DNA of 64,000 nucleotides from Bradyrhizobium sp. CCGB12 (GCF_024199845.1 NZ_JANADO010000001.1:5456001-5520000), one strand, 5' to 3'; positions 37,511-47,240 are shown, counted from the first letter of the stretch. Notes: a model not told the origin generated them from the sequence alone. Numbers and translations: made by a program.

Positions 37511-39835
37511 ATGTCCAACATTTCAGTTCGCGTTGCAACGCTGGGTATGCCGCGCATCGGTCCGCGCCGCGAACTCAAATTCGCGGTTGAGAGCTACTGG
37601 GCCGGTAAGTCAAGCGAAGCGCAGCTCTTGGAGGCTGCGGCCGGACTTCGTCTCGCCAACTGGGCCCGGCAAAAGTCGCTCGGCGCGACCGTCATTCCTT
37701 CGAACGACTTCTCGCTCTATGACCATGTGCTCGATACCAGCGTGATGGTCGGCGCGATTCCCGACGTTTACGGTTGGGTGGCAGGGCCGGTGTCACTCAA
37801 GACCTACTTCGCCATGGCGCGCGGCGCAGAAGAATATGCAGATCGTGGGCATGCCGATCATCGACACGGCGCGGCAGCGCAGGAAATGACAAAGTGGTTC
37901 GACACCAACTACCATTACATGGTCCCGGAACTTCGCAAGGACCAAACCTTCAAGCTTTCCTCGCGTAAGCCGATTGAGGAATACGAGGAGGCAAAGAGCC
38001 TTGGATACCAGACGCGCTCCGTGCTGGTTGGACCCGTCACCTTCCTGAAACTCGGCAAGAGCGCAGATCCAGCGTTCAATCCACTGTTGCTGCTGGACCA
38101 GCTTCTACCGGTCTATGTCGATGTCCTTCGTGAACTAGCCGCGCGAGGTGCGGAATGGGTTCAGCTCGACGAGCCCTGCCTAGTCCTTGACCTAGACGAA
38201 GCATCACGCGGCTCATTGCGGCGGGCATATACCCATTTCGCAAAGCAGGTACCCGGCCTCAAAATCATGCTGGCTACCTATTTCGGGAGCCTCGGCGACA
38301 ATCTCGATACAGCCTTGGCCTTGCCCGTGGCTGGCGTTCACGTCGACCTGGTTCGGGGCTCAGATCAGTTGAGCCTCATCGCCGCCATAGCCCGGAGCGA
38401 TCTCGTTCTCTCACTTGGAGTCATTGATGGGCGAAATGTCTGGCGCTCCAATCTGCCGGACTTGTTCAACAAGCTGGCGCCCACTATCGCAAAGCTGGGT
38501 CATGACCGCGTCGAGATCGCTCCTTCATGTTCGCTGCTTCATGTCCCAGTCGACCTGGAGCTCGAAAGCGATCTCGATTTCGATGTAAAGAGTTGGCTGT
38601 CGTTCTCGGTCCAGAAAATCAAGGAACTGGCCACATTGGGAAGTGCGCTCGCCGGCAATCATGCCCATGTATCTCGCCGCCTTGCGGCTTCCAAACGGGC
38701 GGCCGTGGCTCGCGAGAAGTCGTCTAAGATTCACAACGCCGATGTCACCCGACGTATGACGACGATTGGCCAAACAATGCGTCGCCGCGACAGGCCGTAC
38801 GCTGAGCGTGTCGAGCTTCAGCGCGCGCGATTCGCCTTCCCAGCGTACCCAACGACGACGATTGGATCATTCCCGCAGACTGCGGAGATTCGTCGTGCCC
38901 GTGCGTCCCACGCGCAGGGAACGTTGAGTGACGCGCAGTACGAGCAGTTTCTCAAAGCGGAAACGGCGCGTGCAGTGAGATGGCAGGACGACATAGGGCT
39001 CGATGTGCTCGTGCATGGCGAGTTCGAGCGAAATGACATGGTGCAGTATTTCGGTGAGAAGCTATCGGGCTTCGCCTTCACGAAACACGGCTGGGTTCAG
39101 TCCTATGGCTCACGCTACGTCCGTCCGCCGATTCTGTTTGGAGACGTCTCCCGTCCGAGGCCGATGACGGTCGACTGGTGGCGCTATGCGCAGTCGATGA
39201 CCGAGAAGCCGGTGAAGGCAATGTTAACTGGGCCGGTGACCATTCTGAACTGGTCGTTTGTTCGTGATGATATCCCCCGGAGCAAGGCTTGCGTACAGAT
39301 CGCGCTCGCGATCCGGGACGAGGTGGCCGACCTTCAGAACGCCGGAGCAAAAATCATTCAGATAGACGAGGCGGCGTTGCGTGAAGGATTGCCGCTGCGC
39401 AAGTCACAGTGGAAAAGCTATCTCGATTGGGCCGTAGACAGCTTTCGCATTTGCTCTTCAGTCGTTGCAGACGAAACGCAGATTCATACTCATATGTGTT
39501 ATTCCGAATTTAACGACATCATTGATGCTATCGCGGATATGGATGCCGACGTCATTTCGATCGAGACGTCGCGATCGAAGATGGAACTGCTGGACGCCTT
39601 CAGGAGCTACAAGTACCCAAATCAGATCGGTCCGGGCGTCTATGACATCCATTCGCCGCGCGTTCCTGATACGGCCGAGATGAAACACCTCCTGACGCTC
39701 GCGCGCCAACAGCTCTCCGACTCTCAACTATGGATTAATCCCGATTGCGGCCTGAAAACCCGAAAGTGGGAGGAAGTGCGTCCGGCCTTGGTTAACATGG
39801 TCGCAGCTGCCCGGGAGCTACGAGCGGCAACCTGA
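37511..39835 (+). CDS. metE: Cobalamin-independent methionine synthase MetE
   Basis: An enzyme of 774 residues that transfers the methyl group of 5-methyltetrahydropteroyl-triglutamate to homocysteine. The ATG at 37511 gives MSNISVRVATLGMPRIGPRRELK, the expected N-terminus. The N-terminal domain (1-400) is followed by the catalytic barrel, which has AYPTTTIGSFPQT. Zinc ligands appear as HMCYSEF and PDCGLKTRKW near the end, and the catalytic region includes QIDEAALREGLP. All are intact. It is controlled by the cobalamin riboswitch. It sits about 1.6 kb upstream of fixR. In an island that also carries rhizobitoxine genes, whose product blocks cystathionine beta-lyase, a spare methionine synthase may matter. 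Confidence 0.95.
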   Translation: MSNISVRVATLGMPRIGPRRELKFAVESYWAGKSSEAQLLEAAAGLRLANWARQKSLGATVIPSNDFSLYDHVLDTSVMVGAIPDVYGWVAGPVSLKTYFAMARGAEEYADRGHADHRHGAAAQEMTKWFDTNYHYMVPELRKDQTFKLSSRKPIEEYEEAKSLGYQTRSVLVGPVTFLKLGKSADPAFNPLLLLDQLLPVYVDVLRELAARGAEWVQLDEPCLVLDLDEASRGSLRRAYTHFAKQVPGLKIMLATYFGSLGDNLDTALALPVAGVHVDLVRGSDQLSLIAAIARSDLVLSLGVIDGRNVWRSNLPDLFNKLAPTIAKLGHDRVEIAPSCSLLHVPVDLELESDLDFDVKSWLSFSVQKIKELATLGSALAGNHAHVSRRLAASKRAAVAREKSSKIHNADVTRRMTTIGQTMRRRDRPYAERVELQRARFAFPAYPTTTIGSFPQTAEIRRARASHAQGTLSDAQYEQFLKAETARAVRWQDDIGLDVLVHGEFERNDMVQYFGEKLSGFAFTKHGWVQSYGSRYVRPPILFGDVSRPRPMTVDWWRYAQSMTEKPVKAMLTGPVTILNWSFVRDDIPRSKACVQIALAIRDEVADLQNAGAKIIQIDEAALREGLPLRKSQWKSYLDWAVDSFRICSSVVADETQIHTHMCYSEFNDIIDAIADMDADVISIETSRSKMELLDAFRSYKYPNQIGPGVYDIHSPRVPDTAEMKHLLTLARQQLSDSQLWINPDCGLKTRKWEEVRPALVNMVAAARELRAAT

Positions 39836-40246
39836 TCTCTGCGGATCGAACTTTACCCTTCCGTTCACGAGAAAAACCCGGCGCTTCGCGATCATTAGAC
39901 CGACTGAAAAGCACTACGCCTTCACGTGAACGGGATCTTGTCACGGGGCGGACATCGAGCTCCTTCCGCGGCGTGCGGTAGGACGGCGGTCGACGCTGGT
40001 CTCGCACTACAAATGCCGCGGCACACCAGAGGCGCGAACTCGGCGACGGCAATTCCTCGCTGGCGCCGATTTTGACGAACACGCGACGCTCGTCATTGAG
40101 GGTGACCGTCGGATCATAGCTAGCCGGCTGCGCATCACTGGCAACGATGCTCCCGCCTAGGGCCGATCGACATTCAGGATTCCCAATCGGTTGATAGCTG
40201 ATTCATAGAGCACCGTGATTCGACACGGTGCGGATGATGGAGGCGA
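39836..40246. other. Intergenic between metE and IS remnant
   Basis: About 410 bases with no gene. GCACCGTGATTCGACACGGTGC at 40209-40230 is an inverted repeat just upstream of the transposase remnant and may belong to the end of that element. Confidence 0.4.
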
Positions 40247-40879
40247 TATGAGCTGACCAAGGCGCAATGGGCGAGGATTTCGCCGCTTCTGCCTGGGGAA
40301 GCTGGCGATCGAGACGGTCAGCTGCGGAGAACCGTCCGTTCGTCAACGGATGTTTGTGGGTTTTGCGGTCGGGCGCCCACTGGTGCGACCTGCCGGAGCG
40401 GTACGGCAAGTGGAGAACGGTGCATCAGCGCTTCAACCGCTGGTGCCATGCTGGTGTCTGGGAGCGCGTGTTCTCTGCTCTGTCCCCCGGTCATGACAAC
40501 CAGTATCTGATGATCGACAGCACCATCGTTCGTGCCCATCAGCAGGCGACGAGCGGAAAAGGGGGCCAAAGATCGGGCGCTGGGGCGCTCCCGAGGCGGA
40601 CTGACCAAGATCCACATGCTGGCCGATGCGCTCGGCCATCCGCTGCGCTTCATCGTCACGGTTGGACAGGTTAATAACATCACCCAGGCGCCCGCACTGC
40701 TCGATGGCCAGAGCGGCGATGCCGTGCTCGCCGACAAAGACTATGACTGCAACGCCCTGCGCGCGACCATCGCGGAGAGCGGCGCCACGGCGGTGATCCC
40801 ATCAAGCCGCACCCGCAGGATCATCATTCCGCGCGACGCCGACGCCTACAAACAGCCCAACTGTTTGATTGCGTCATGA
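40247..40879 (+). pseudogene. IS5-family transposase remnant, frameshifted and truncated
   Basis: Three consecutive frames together read as an IS5/IS427-type transposase. About 40247-40312 encodes the start YELTKAQWARISPLLPG. About 40313-40560 encodes LWVLRSGAHWCDLPERYGKW and MIDSTIVRAHQQA (the first catalytic Asp in the DDE region). About 40556-40879 encodes KDRALGRSRGGLTKIH and DKDYD. The shift near 40560 could be the natural programmed one of this group, but the shift near 40312 is damage. The reading ends after RDADAYKQPN, before the final catalytic Glu region, so the element is dead. Ends and target duplications could not be recognised. Confidence 0.85.
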
Positions 40880-41342
40880 TGCATGATGCGCCAAGTGCCT
40901 ATGCTTGATCGGCCAGGCAGAACGGACATGGTGTCCAACGCAAATCGTAGATGAACCTAACGTACGAGGCGGGTTACGTCTGATTTGCGATCGTTCAAGC
41001 GCGGGCTGGGCTTCCCGGAAGGCGTTCTGAGAGTATTCTTGCAGCGTCAATGAGGCGCATCGCTGTGGATCGGCCTCAATTAGGCGGGGGCCAATTCGAT
41101 CAGGATCATGACGCGGCTCATCGTCTGTCCGCACGCCCAGAGTCTTCAGGATTCTATTAGCCGTTGCGGATCGTGTGAACCCTGAACAGGAGGCCGACCA
41201 CATGCGCAGGTCCTCTAATTGGCCTTGTAATGAACATGCGTTGTTGTCAGAAAGCATACGCGCAATGTTTGAAAGCTGCGAAACTGTCTCCGGACCTGCC
41301 GCTGGATCGCTCACCCCACTTGGACCGCCCGCTTCGTTGGTG
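40880..41342. other. Upstream region of fixR, no gene supported
   Basis: About 460 bases. A near-match to a NifA site, TGT-N10-ACG, lies at 41245-41260, about 100 bases before the -24 element. In B. diazoefficiens the same region binds RegR at about -66; no consensus was available to test this. Confidence 0.4.
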
Positions 41343-41358
41343 TGGCCCAAATCCTGCA
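41343..41358 (+). promoter_or_regulatory. Sigma-54 promoter of fixR-nifA
   Basis: TGGCCCAAATCCTGCA has GG at 41344-41345 and GC at 41356-41357 with the required 10 bases between. The start site would be near 41369, 28 bases before fixR. The known fixR-nifA operon of Bradyrhizobium has such a promoter overlapping a second, RegR-dependent one. Confidence 0.75.
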
Positions 41359-41396
41359 ACGGTTTCTCGGGCGAGGCGAGAGGATAGGAGGCGCGG

Positions 41397-42215
41397 TTGA
41401 GTCTTGATCTACTAAATGGCGATGCGGCGTCGGACGTGGACATCCCGCTTTCAGGCGTTGAAGCCGGTTCCCAGCGGGGAGAACGGAGGACGCTGTTGCT
41501 GACTGGGGCGACGCGTGGCATTGGTCACGCTACCGCAAAGCTGTTTTCGGAAGCTGGCTGGCGCATCATATCTTGCGCGCGCCAGCCATTTGATGACGAG
41601 CGGTGCCCATGGGACTCACGACCGGGCGACCATATCCAGGTGGATCTCAGTAACCATCGCATGCTGCCGCGTGCAATTGCCGAGGTGAAGAAGCGCCTCG
41701 CAGGTGGACCCTTACACGCATTAATCAACAATGCCGGCGTTTCGCCAAAAGGGCAGAATGGCGCGCGGTTGACGTCGTTGACGACGTCACTCGAAACCTG
41801 GATGAAGGTGTTTCACCTTAACATGGTGGCTCCGATCCTGCTTGCGCAGGGGTTTTTTGACGAGCTAAAAGCCGCATCAGGATCAATTGTCAATGTGACC
41901 TCAATCGCAGGCTCGAGGGTGCACCCGTTTGCTGGCAGTGCCTACGCGACTTCGAAGGCGGCGCTCGCCTGTCTGACACGTGAAATGGCGCATGATTACG
42001 CTCCGCATGGAATACGCGTGAACGCAATCGCGCCGGGAGAAATCAAGACGGACATGTTGTCACCAGAAACGGAAGCGCGTCTCTTGCCGAGCATCCCATT
42101 GAGCCGGTTGGGCAACACCGAAGAGGTCGCGAAGGTTCTCTTCTTCCTATGCTCGGATGCTGCGAGTTATGTCACGGGCACCGAGGTGCCGATCAACGGA
42201 GGCCAACATCTATAG
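41397..42215 (+). CDS. fixR: FixR, short-chain dehydrogenase/reductase
   Basis: An SDR protein of 272 residues encoded immediately before nifA. It starts with TTG at 41397 behind AGGAGG. The NAD(P) loop LLTGATRGIGHATAKLF (about 33-49), NNAGVS (about 112) and the catalytic YATSK (about 180) are present, and the end VTGTEVPINGGQHL is typical. FixR's substrate is unknown; its mutation has little effect on nitrogen fixation in B. diazoefficiens. Sequence and position match that FixR closely. The gene shares the sigma-54 promoter with nifA, which begins 176 bases downstream. Confidence 0.92.
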   Translation: MSLDLLNGDAASDVDIPLSGVEAGSQRGERRTLLLTGATRGIGHATAKLFSEAGWRIISCARQPFDDERCPWDSRPGDHIQVDLSNHRMLPRAIAEVKKRLAGGPLHALINNAGVSPKGQNGARLTSLTTSLETWMKVFHLNMVAPILLAQGFFDELKAASGSIVNVTSIAGSRVHPFAGSAYATSKAALACLTREMAHDYAPHGIRVNAIAPGEIKTDMLSPETEARLLPSIPLSRLGNTEEVAKVLFFLCSDAASYVTGTEVPINGGQHL

Positions 42216-42391
42216 TTGGTTATGACAATCCGCAGTTGGGGCCCTATCAACCTGACTCCTGTCTCACTCGCGTCAGGGCCCGGGTAACTCCGCCACAAGA
42301 ACAAGAAACGGTGCCGTAAGCGCCGTTATGCAATGAAAACCTGCTATTCTTCTATGTCATCTCGTCAATATGGCGCTTAGAGCGAGACGAC

Positions 42392-44215
42392 ATGCAACAC
42401 GAATCTCGTAAAACCGAACAAGGTGCCAGGGAGGGCGATCTTGACAAGGAAGACCTCCTTATGCTGCATGTTGTTTCCGCACGCGAAAGACTTCACTCGG
42501 AATCGGAGGCGGCCCCACGGGTGTTCATAGAGCCGTTGCGCGAGAGTGCGCTGACCGGCATCCTTGAAATTACGAAAGTAATTACGTCCCCATGCGACCT
42601 AGAGGTCACATTGGCGAACGTCGTCGACCTTCTGCAATCGTTTGTGCACATGCGACACGGCATCGTCTCGCTCTTCGACGATGATGGAATGCCGGACATT
42701 ACCGTCGGCCCCGGCTGGAGCGAGGGCAGTGACGAGCGTTACCGGATGCGTCTACCGCTCAAGGCAATTGACCAGATCGTGGCGACGGACAGCCCGCTCA
42801 TTGCCGAAAATGTAGCAATTGAGCCCGCCTTTACTGCCGCGGAAATGGATATGCTCGGCGCGTCGAATGATGTCGTAGTGTCGTTCATCGGCGTTCCCAT
42901 TCGCATTGATGCGAAAGTCGCTGGCACGCTAACTATCGATCGCGTCGTCGACCACAGGTCGAGTGTTCGACTCGATCATGACGTGCGGCTTCTGACCATG
43001 ATCGCCAATCTGATTGGCCAGACCATCAAGCTGCATCGCCTGTTGACGTTTGACCGCAACCGGCGGATGGCTGAGAAGGACACGCAGGAAAAGCAATCAG
43101 TCGAGCTCAAGCAGCCTGCGAGGGAGCGGAAGACAGTTCGGATCCCGGGGATCATTGGTGATAGCCCGCCATTGCGCGCCATGTTGGAGAAGATCGCTGT
43201 GGTCTCCAAATCGAACAGCTCAGTGTTGCTGCGCGGCGAATCAGGCACCGGCAAGGAGCTGGTTGCAAAAGCCATTCACGAGCTGTCATCACGCGCAAAG
43301 AGGCCCTTTATAAAGCTGAATTGCGCTGCGCTCTCCGAGACGGTTCTGGAATCGGAGTTGTTCGGTCATGAGAAGGGTGCCTTCACCGGCGCCTTCAGCT
43401 CGCGCAAGGGGCGCTTCGAACTGGCTGACAAAGGAACTCTCTTTCTCGATGAAATCGGAGAAATATCGCCCTCGTTTCAGGCGAAGTTGCTGCGCGTCTT
43501 GCAAGAACAGGAGTTCGAGCGTGTTGGTAGCAACCAAACAATCAAGGTCGACGTTCGTGTAATTGCCGCGACGAACAAGAACCTTGAAGACGCTGTGGCA
43601 CGAAATGAGTTCCGCGCCGACCTGTACTACCGCATTAGCGTGGTTCCCTTGCTGCTTCCGCCCTTGCGCGAAAGGCGGGATGATATTGCGCTGCTGGCTA
43701 CTCAGTTTCTTAGAAGTTTCAACAGCGAAAATGGCCGTTCGTTGGCTTTCGATCCGAGTGCGGTTGAGACCCTGATGAACTGTGAATTTCCCGGCAATGT
43801 GCGCGAGCTTGAAAACTGTGTCCAACGGACGGCAACGTTGGCGCCCGGACCGTCAATCGTCAAAAGTGATTTTGCGTGCTGGCAAGGTCAGTGCCTTTCC
43901 TCGAAGCTATGGAAGAGCAAGCCGCACGAGACAGGACTTCTGCGGGGGCTGGATGTACCGCTGCCTGTTAATCCCTCCACAGAGGCGACTGACGCTGCCG
44001 ATCCGGTGCCGCCCTACGGCGGCGCGCTGGCTCCGCTCACACCTGCCGGCGCAGCTCTCGCAGGTGGCCCGAGGATTGCCGATCGCGAGCGCGTCATTGC
44101 GGCAATGGAAAGGTCCGGCTGGGTACAGGCAAAGGCGGCGCGCCTGCTTGGATTGACGCCGCGTCAAATCGGGTACGCACTGAGAAAATACGGGATCGAG
44201 ATCAAGCGCTTCTAA
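42392..44215 (+). CDS. nifA: NifA, sigma-54-dependent activator of nitrogen fixation genes
   Basis: An activator of 607 residues. The N-terminal GAF domain covers about 50-215. The AAA+ domain covers about 255-490, with GESGTGKELVAKAIH (Walker A), EKGAFTGAFSSRKG (GAFTGA loop that contacts sigma-54), GTLFLDEIGE (Walker B) and FPGNVRELENC. The C-terminal helix-turn-helix ends AAMERSGWVQAKAARLLGLTPRQIGYAL. The oxygen-sensing cysteines of rhizobial NifA are all present with exact spacing: C464-X11-C476-X19-C496-X4-C501. The protein therefore should be inactive in air. It binds TGT-N10-ACA sites, one of which precedes fixA. It is cotranscribed with fixR. Confidence 0.97.
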   Translation: MQHESRKTEQGAREGDLDKEDLLMLHVVSARERLHSESEAAPRVFIEPLRESALTGILEITKVITSPCDLEVTLANVVDLLQSFVHMRHGIVSLFDDDGMPDITVGPGWSEGSDERYRMRLPLKAIDQIVATDSPLIAENVAIEPAFTAAEMDMLGASNDVVVSFIGVPIRIDAKVAGTLTIDRVVDHRSSVRLDHDVRLLTMIANLIGQTIKLHRLLTFDRNRRMAEKDTQEKQSVELKQPARERKTVRIPGIIGDSPPLRAMLEKIAVVSKSNSSVLLRGESGTGKELVAKAIHELSSRAKRPFIKLNCAALSETVLESELFGHEKGAFTGAFSSRKGRFELADKGTLFLDEIGEISPSFQAKLLRVLQEQEFERVGSNQTIKVDVRVIAATNKNLEDAVARNEFRADLYYRISVVPLLLPPLRERRDDIALLATQFLRSFNSENGRSLAFDPSAVETLMNCEFPGNVRELENCVQRTATLAPGPSIVKSDFACWQGQCLSSKLWKSKPHETGLLRGLDVPLPVNPSTEATDAADPVPPYGGALAPLTPAGAALAGGPRIADRERVIAAMERSGWVQAKAARLLGLTPRQIGYALRKYGIEIKRF

Positions 44216-44703
44216 AGCAGTATCGCTAAGAATCAGAACAGCAGGACGCCGATGCGTGTCACCGGCGTCGGCGTAGCTAATCGCGGATGCGCCTCGAACT
44301 ATGTCTATGGCCTGGCCAAGCTGGCACTCACCGGGAAGCGGACCGGCAAAACTTTGCAAGAACAGACGCCAGACATTGGGCTTCCGCCGAACCTGAATAC
44401 GATCGACTGCAATGCAGTCCGCCGGCTTCACTGTCATCATGATCGACGACAGTACATTGCCTTAACTTACCGCGGTCAATCACAGACCTGCTGCCGCAAG
44501 AGAGAGACAATAGCTGCCCTAAGAGAGATCGATTTGTTTTCGATGCTGCGAACGAGATCTAATGTAAATCGGCCGGTAGCAGGAGCATGGACTTTGCTAT
44601 CCTCGCTGCAGAAAATTCGATCCGCAGCCGGCAACCCAAGAAAAGCGTATCTGGTCTATACCATGCCGCTCTCAGGATCAGATCAACGACAACTCTAGCG
44701 CGC
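44216..44703. other. Intergenic between nifA and fixA, 5' part
   Basis: About 490 bases after nifA with no supported gene and no clear terminator. The fixA control region follows. Confidence 0.4.
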
Positions 44704-44719
44704 TGTCACACCCACGACA
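44704..44719 (+). promoter_or_regulatory. NifA upstream activator site of fixA
   Basis: A perfect TGT-N10-ACA (TGTCACACCCACGACA). It lies 98 bases before the -24 GG pair, the usual distance for DNA looping. A second near-match, TGT-N10-ACG, is at 44732-44747. Confidence 0.85.
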
Positions 44720-44816
44720 ATGTCGGAGTTCTGTCGCCTGCCAAACGTCAGGATAGCATCACCAACGCCGTACCCAGCCCTTGTACCGGTCGGGTGCCTT
44801 TAGAACGCTGACGCCA

Positions 44817-44832
44817 TGGTACGACACTTGCT
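44817..44832 (+). promoter_or_regulatory. Sigma-54 promoter of fixA
   Basis: TGGTACGACACTTGCT has GG at 44818-44819 and GC at 44830-44831 with 10 bases between. The start would be near 44843, about 28 bases before fixA. The element is 14/16 identical to the promoter at 49666-49681. Confidence 0.88.
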
Positions 44833-44870
44833 GATAGCTTTGCCAACCGTTGCACCACATGGAGAAGAAT

Positions 44871-45812
44871 ATGCACATCGTCGTCTGCATCAAACAGGTT
44901 CCTGACTCCGCACAGATTCGTGTGCATCCGGTGACCAACACCATCATGCGTCAGGGCGTGCCGACGATCATCAATCCATACGATCTCTTCGCGCTCGAGG
45001 CAGCGCTGGAGCTGCGCGACAAGTTTGGCGGCGAGATAACAGTGCTTACAATGGGACCAATGTCGGCCGAAGACTCCTTACGTAAGGCGCTTACATTTGG
45101 AGCCGACCGAGCCGTTTTGCTCACCGACCGCTACTTCGCAGGCTCCGATACACTGGCAACAACCTATGCGTTGGCAGCCGCGATCCGAAAAGTCGCCGAG
45201 GAATATGGGCCGCCAGATCTCATCTTTACCGGCAAGCAAACCATCGACGGTGACACAGCGCAGGTGGGACCGGGCATCGCAAAGCGGCTTGGCATTCTGC
45301 AACTGACCTACGTCGCAAAGATTAGAGCGCTAGACCTTACCGCGCGCACGCTTAAAGCGGAACGGCGGGCTGAAGGCGGCGTCCAGGTTCTGCTCACTAG
45401 ACTGCCGTGTCTTGTTACCATGCTCGAGGCCACCAACGAGATTCGCCGCGGCGGCATGGCGGATGCGCTGCGGGCCGCCCGCGCGCCAATCTTGAAATGG
45501 AACGCGCAGGACGCCGGCGTCGAGGATCTCTCCAAATGCGGTCTCAAAGGCTCACCGACAGTTGTCAAGCGGGTGTTCGCTCCCCCGGGGCGCACGGGGA
45601 GAGCGACGCTGGTGGAGGCTCCCGAGCAGCCGGCGCAAGCCTTGATCGAGGCGATTTTCGAGCATCAACCCAAGCTCGAAGCGGACCTTGCCGCACTGAT
45701 CCGCGAGGAATCTAGAGCGTTCTGCGATGAACTGGGCGGCCACAGCACCCGCATTTCAGGTCGAACGCGGGCCGCAGCCCAAGCAGGCGATGCCAGTGCA
45801 AGCACGACGTAA
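44871..45812 (+). CDS. fixA: FixA, electron-transfer flavoprotein beta subunit
   Basis: A protein of 313 residues of the ETF-beta family; FixA and FixB carry electrons in the FixABCX complex that bifurcates electrons from NADH to reduce ferredoxin or flavodoxin for nitrogenase. The ATG at 44871 is preferred over an upstream TTG because GGAGAA precedes it and MHIVVCIKQVPDSAQIRVHP is the family start. NPYDLFALEAAL, VLTMGPMSAEDSLRKALTFG and the signature region around GKQTIDGDTAQVGPGIA are clear. fixB, fixC and fixX are not downstream; in Bradyrhizobium fixA stands apart from fixBCX. A NifA site and sigma-54 promoter lie directly upstream. Confidence 0.95.
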   Translation: MHIVVCIKQVPDSAQIRVHPVTNTIMRQGVPTIINPYDLFALEAALELRDKFGGEITVLTMGPMSAEDSLRKALTFGADRAVLLTDRYFAGSDTLATTYALAAAIRKVAEEYGPPDLIFTGKQTIDGDTAQVGPGIAKRLGILQLTYVAKIRALDLTARTLKAERRAEGGVQVLLTRLPCLVTMLEATNEIRRGGMADALRAARAPILKWNAQDAGVEDLSKCGLKGSPTVVKRVFAPPGRTGRATLVEAPEQPAQALIEAIFEHQPKLEADLAALIREESRAFCDELGGHSTRISGRTRAAAQAGDASASTT

Positions 45813-46290
45813 ACGCCCTCGGGCCGTCAGCGCTCCTGAGTAGCGACATGACGTTAGGCTGTCGATGTACATCGACGGTCGCCGGTAAGAAGACGCCAAT
45901 TTGTCGGTCAAAGCGGGGGAAGACGCATTGTCCGAGCCCGTGTTACACGAAATCCCCGCCGGGCGGACCGTGGCGCTATGAACGACAGCGGAAGGCCTAT
46001 CCAGAGAAAGATCGATGTTTTCCTAAAGCATCATCGATTGAACCACGTAGTCAAGTCTCAGGTCAATTTGGAATTCGCACCGACAAAGCCAATTCCCGGG
46101 GCGCTTCGTGATCATCGAGCGCAACTCCATGTCCCGATATCGCGGTGGCACTCGAGTGACCGCAAGGTCCAATGATGTTGCCATGTGCAATCTGCGAGCC
46201 CGAGCGCCGAACCGGTAGTGCAGAAAAGACGGTGATGGTACCGCCATCCGCAGTTTCGCAGGCGGCGGGAAGACATGGACGGCACAGTTA
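45813..46290. other. Intergenic between convergent fixA and dehydrogenase genes
   Basis: About 480 bases. Short frames only; one plus-strand frame near 45850-46110 is Cys- and Lys-rich but lacks a family match. Confidence 0.4.
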
Positions 46291-46310
46291 AATCAAGGCC
46301 CTTTCGGGCC
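46291..46310 (-). terminator. Weak terminator-like hairpin after the dehydrogenase gene
   Basis: Read on the minus strand: GGCCC-GAAA-GGGCC followed by TTGATTT, seven bases after the stop. The stem is only five pairs but GC-only with a stable tetraloop. Confidence 0.45.
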
Positions 46311-46316
46311 ATTGGG

Positions 46317-47240
46317 CTAAGATCTATGTTCTTCGGATAGCGCGAGATGGGGCAACGTCAATTCACCTTTGCCTTCTGCAACAGAAGTGTGGAGCTTTTG
46401 CGCGGCGGCAGTCAGAACCGGGACCCTCAACGCCGTCTCGTTTGCCAATCGCACGCCGCAGTCGATATCCTTCCTGGCATTTGCAATCGATATCGCCAAA
46501 GCATTCCGCTTTTCGCCCAACAAAAAGGCTGCGAAATTTTGAAATATCCCGCTGTTGGTGGCACCGCGACTGACCAAACAGCGTAAGGTTGCAAGGTCAA
46601 CATCAATGGCTTCGGCAAACTGGCAAGCTTCGGCAGCCACTGCCGCAATGCCCATCGTCATGCTATTGTAGACAAGCTTGAGCTTATGGCCTTGCCCAAC
46701 ATCACCCACATGGACAATGTTCTCGCAAAATGCGGTAAGAACACGAGCAGCGGCGGCAAAGGTGTTTTCACTCGACCCAACGATGGCGTTGAGATGTCCT
46801 TCCTCTGCTTGTTCGGGGCTTCGTGTTACGGGAGCATCAACGAAGTGTAAGTCACGCTTTAGAGCCTGCTCTGCCAAAGCAAGTGTTGAAGCGGGATAGG
46901 ATGTTGTGCAGTCAAGTATCAAGCTCTGTCGAGCCAAATGTGCAAATAGCCCATGTTGCCCAAGGCAGACTGCCTCAACCTCGCAGCTTGAGGGCAGGGA
47001 TAAAACGACGGCACTTACATGCCGAGCCAATTCGGAAATTGCGGTGTGCTCGTAGGCACCCATGCCAATCAGGCGTTCCGCGCCAACACGGCTTTTGTTG
47101 GCTTTGATATGCAGCTCGGCGCCATGACGCAAAAGGCTGATTCCCATCCCCGTTCCCATGCGTCCTGCGCCGATCAAGCCAATTCTTTGTCGTGCCGTCC
47201 CTGGCGTTGCTGCTGATAAACGAGTCATACCATACGCCAT
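46317..47240 (-). CDS. Beta-hydroxyacid dehydrogenase (3-hydroxyisobutyrate dehydrogenase family)
   Basis: A protein of 307 residues. The N-terminal Rossmann domain has RIGLIGAGRMGTGMGISLL (dinucleotide loop, about 17-35). ILDCTTSYPAST is the region around the family's substrate motif. GDVGQGHKLKLVYNSMTMG (about 195-213) contains the catalytic Lys. The family oxidises beta-hydroxyacids or reduces the corresponding semialdehydes with NAD(P). It is the third gene of a minus-strand operon; its ATG overlaps the stop of the phosphatase gene (TAATG), so it is translationally coupled. The substrate is unknown and should relate to the PurF-like protein and phosphatase upstream. It appears intact. Confidence 0.82.
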   Translation of the reverse strand: MAYGMTRLSAATPGTARQRIGLIGAGRMGTGMGISLLRHGAELHIKANKSRVGAERLIGMGAYEHTAISELARHVSAVVLSLPSSCEVEAVCLGQHGLFAHLARQSLILDCTTSYPASTLALAEQALKRDLHFVDAPVTRSPEQAEEGHLNAIVGSSENTFAAAARVLTAFCENIVHVGDVGQGHKLKLVYNSMTMGIAAVAAEACQFAEAIDVDLATLRCLVSRGATNSGIFQNFAAFLLGEKRNALAISIANARKDIDCGVRLANETALRVPVLTAAAQKLHTSVAEGKGELTLPHLALSEEHRS

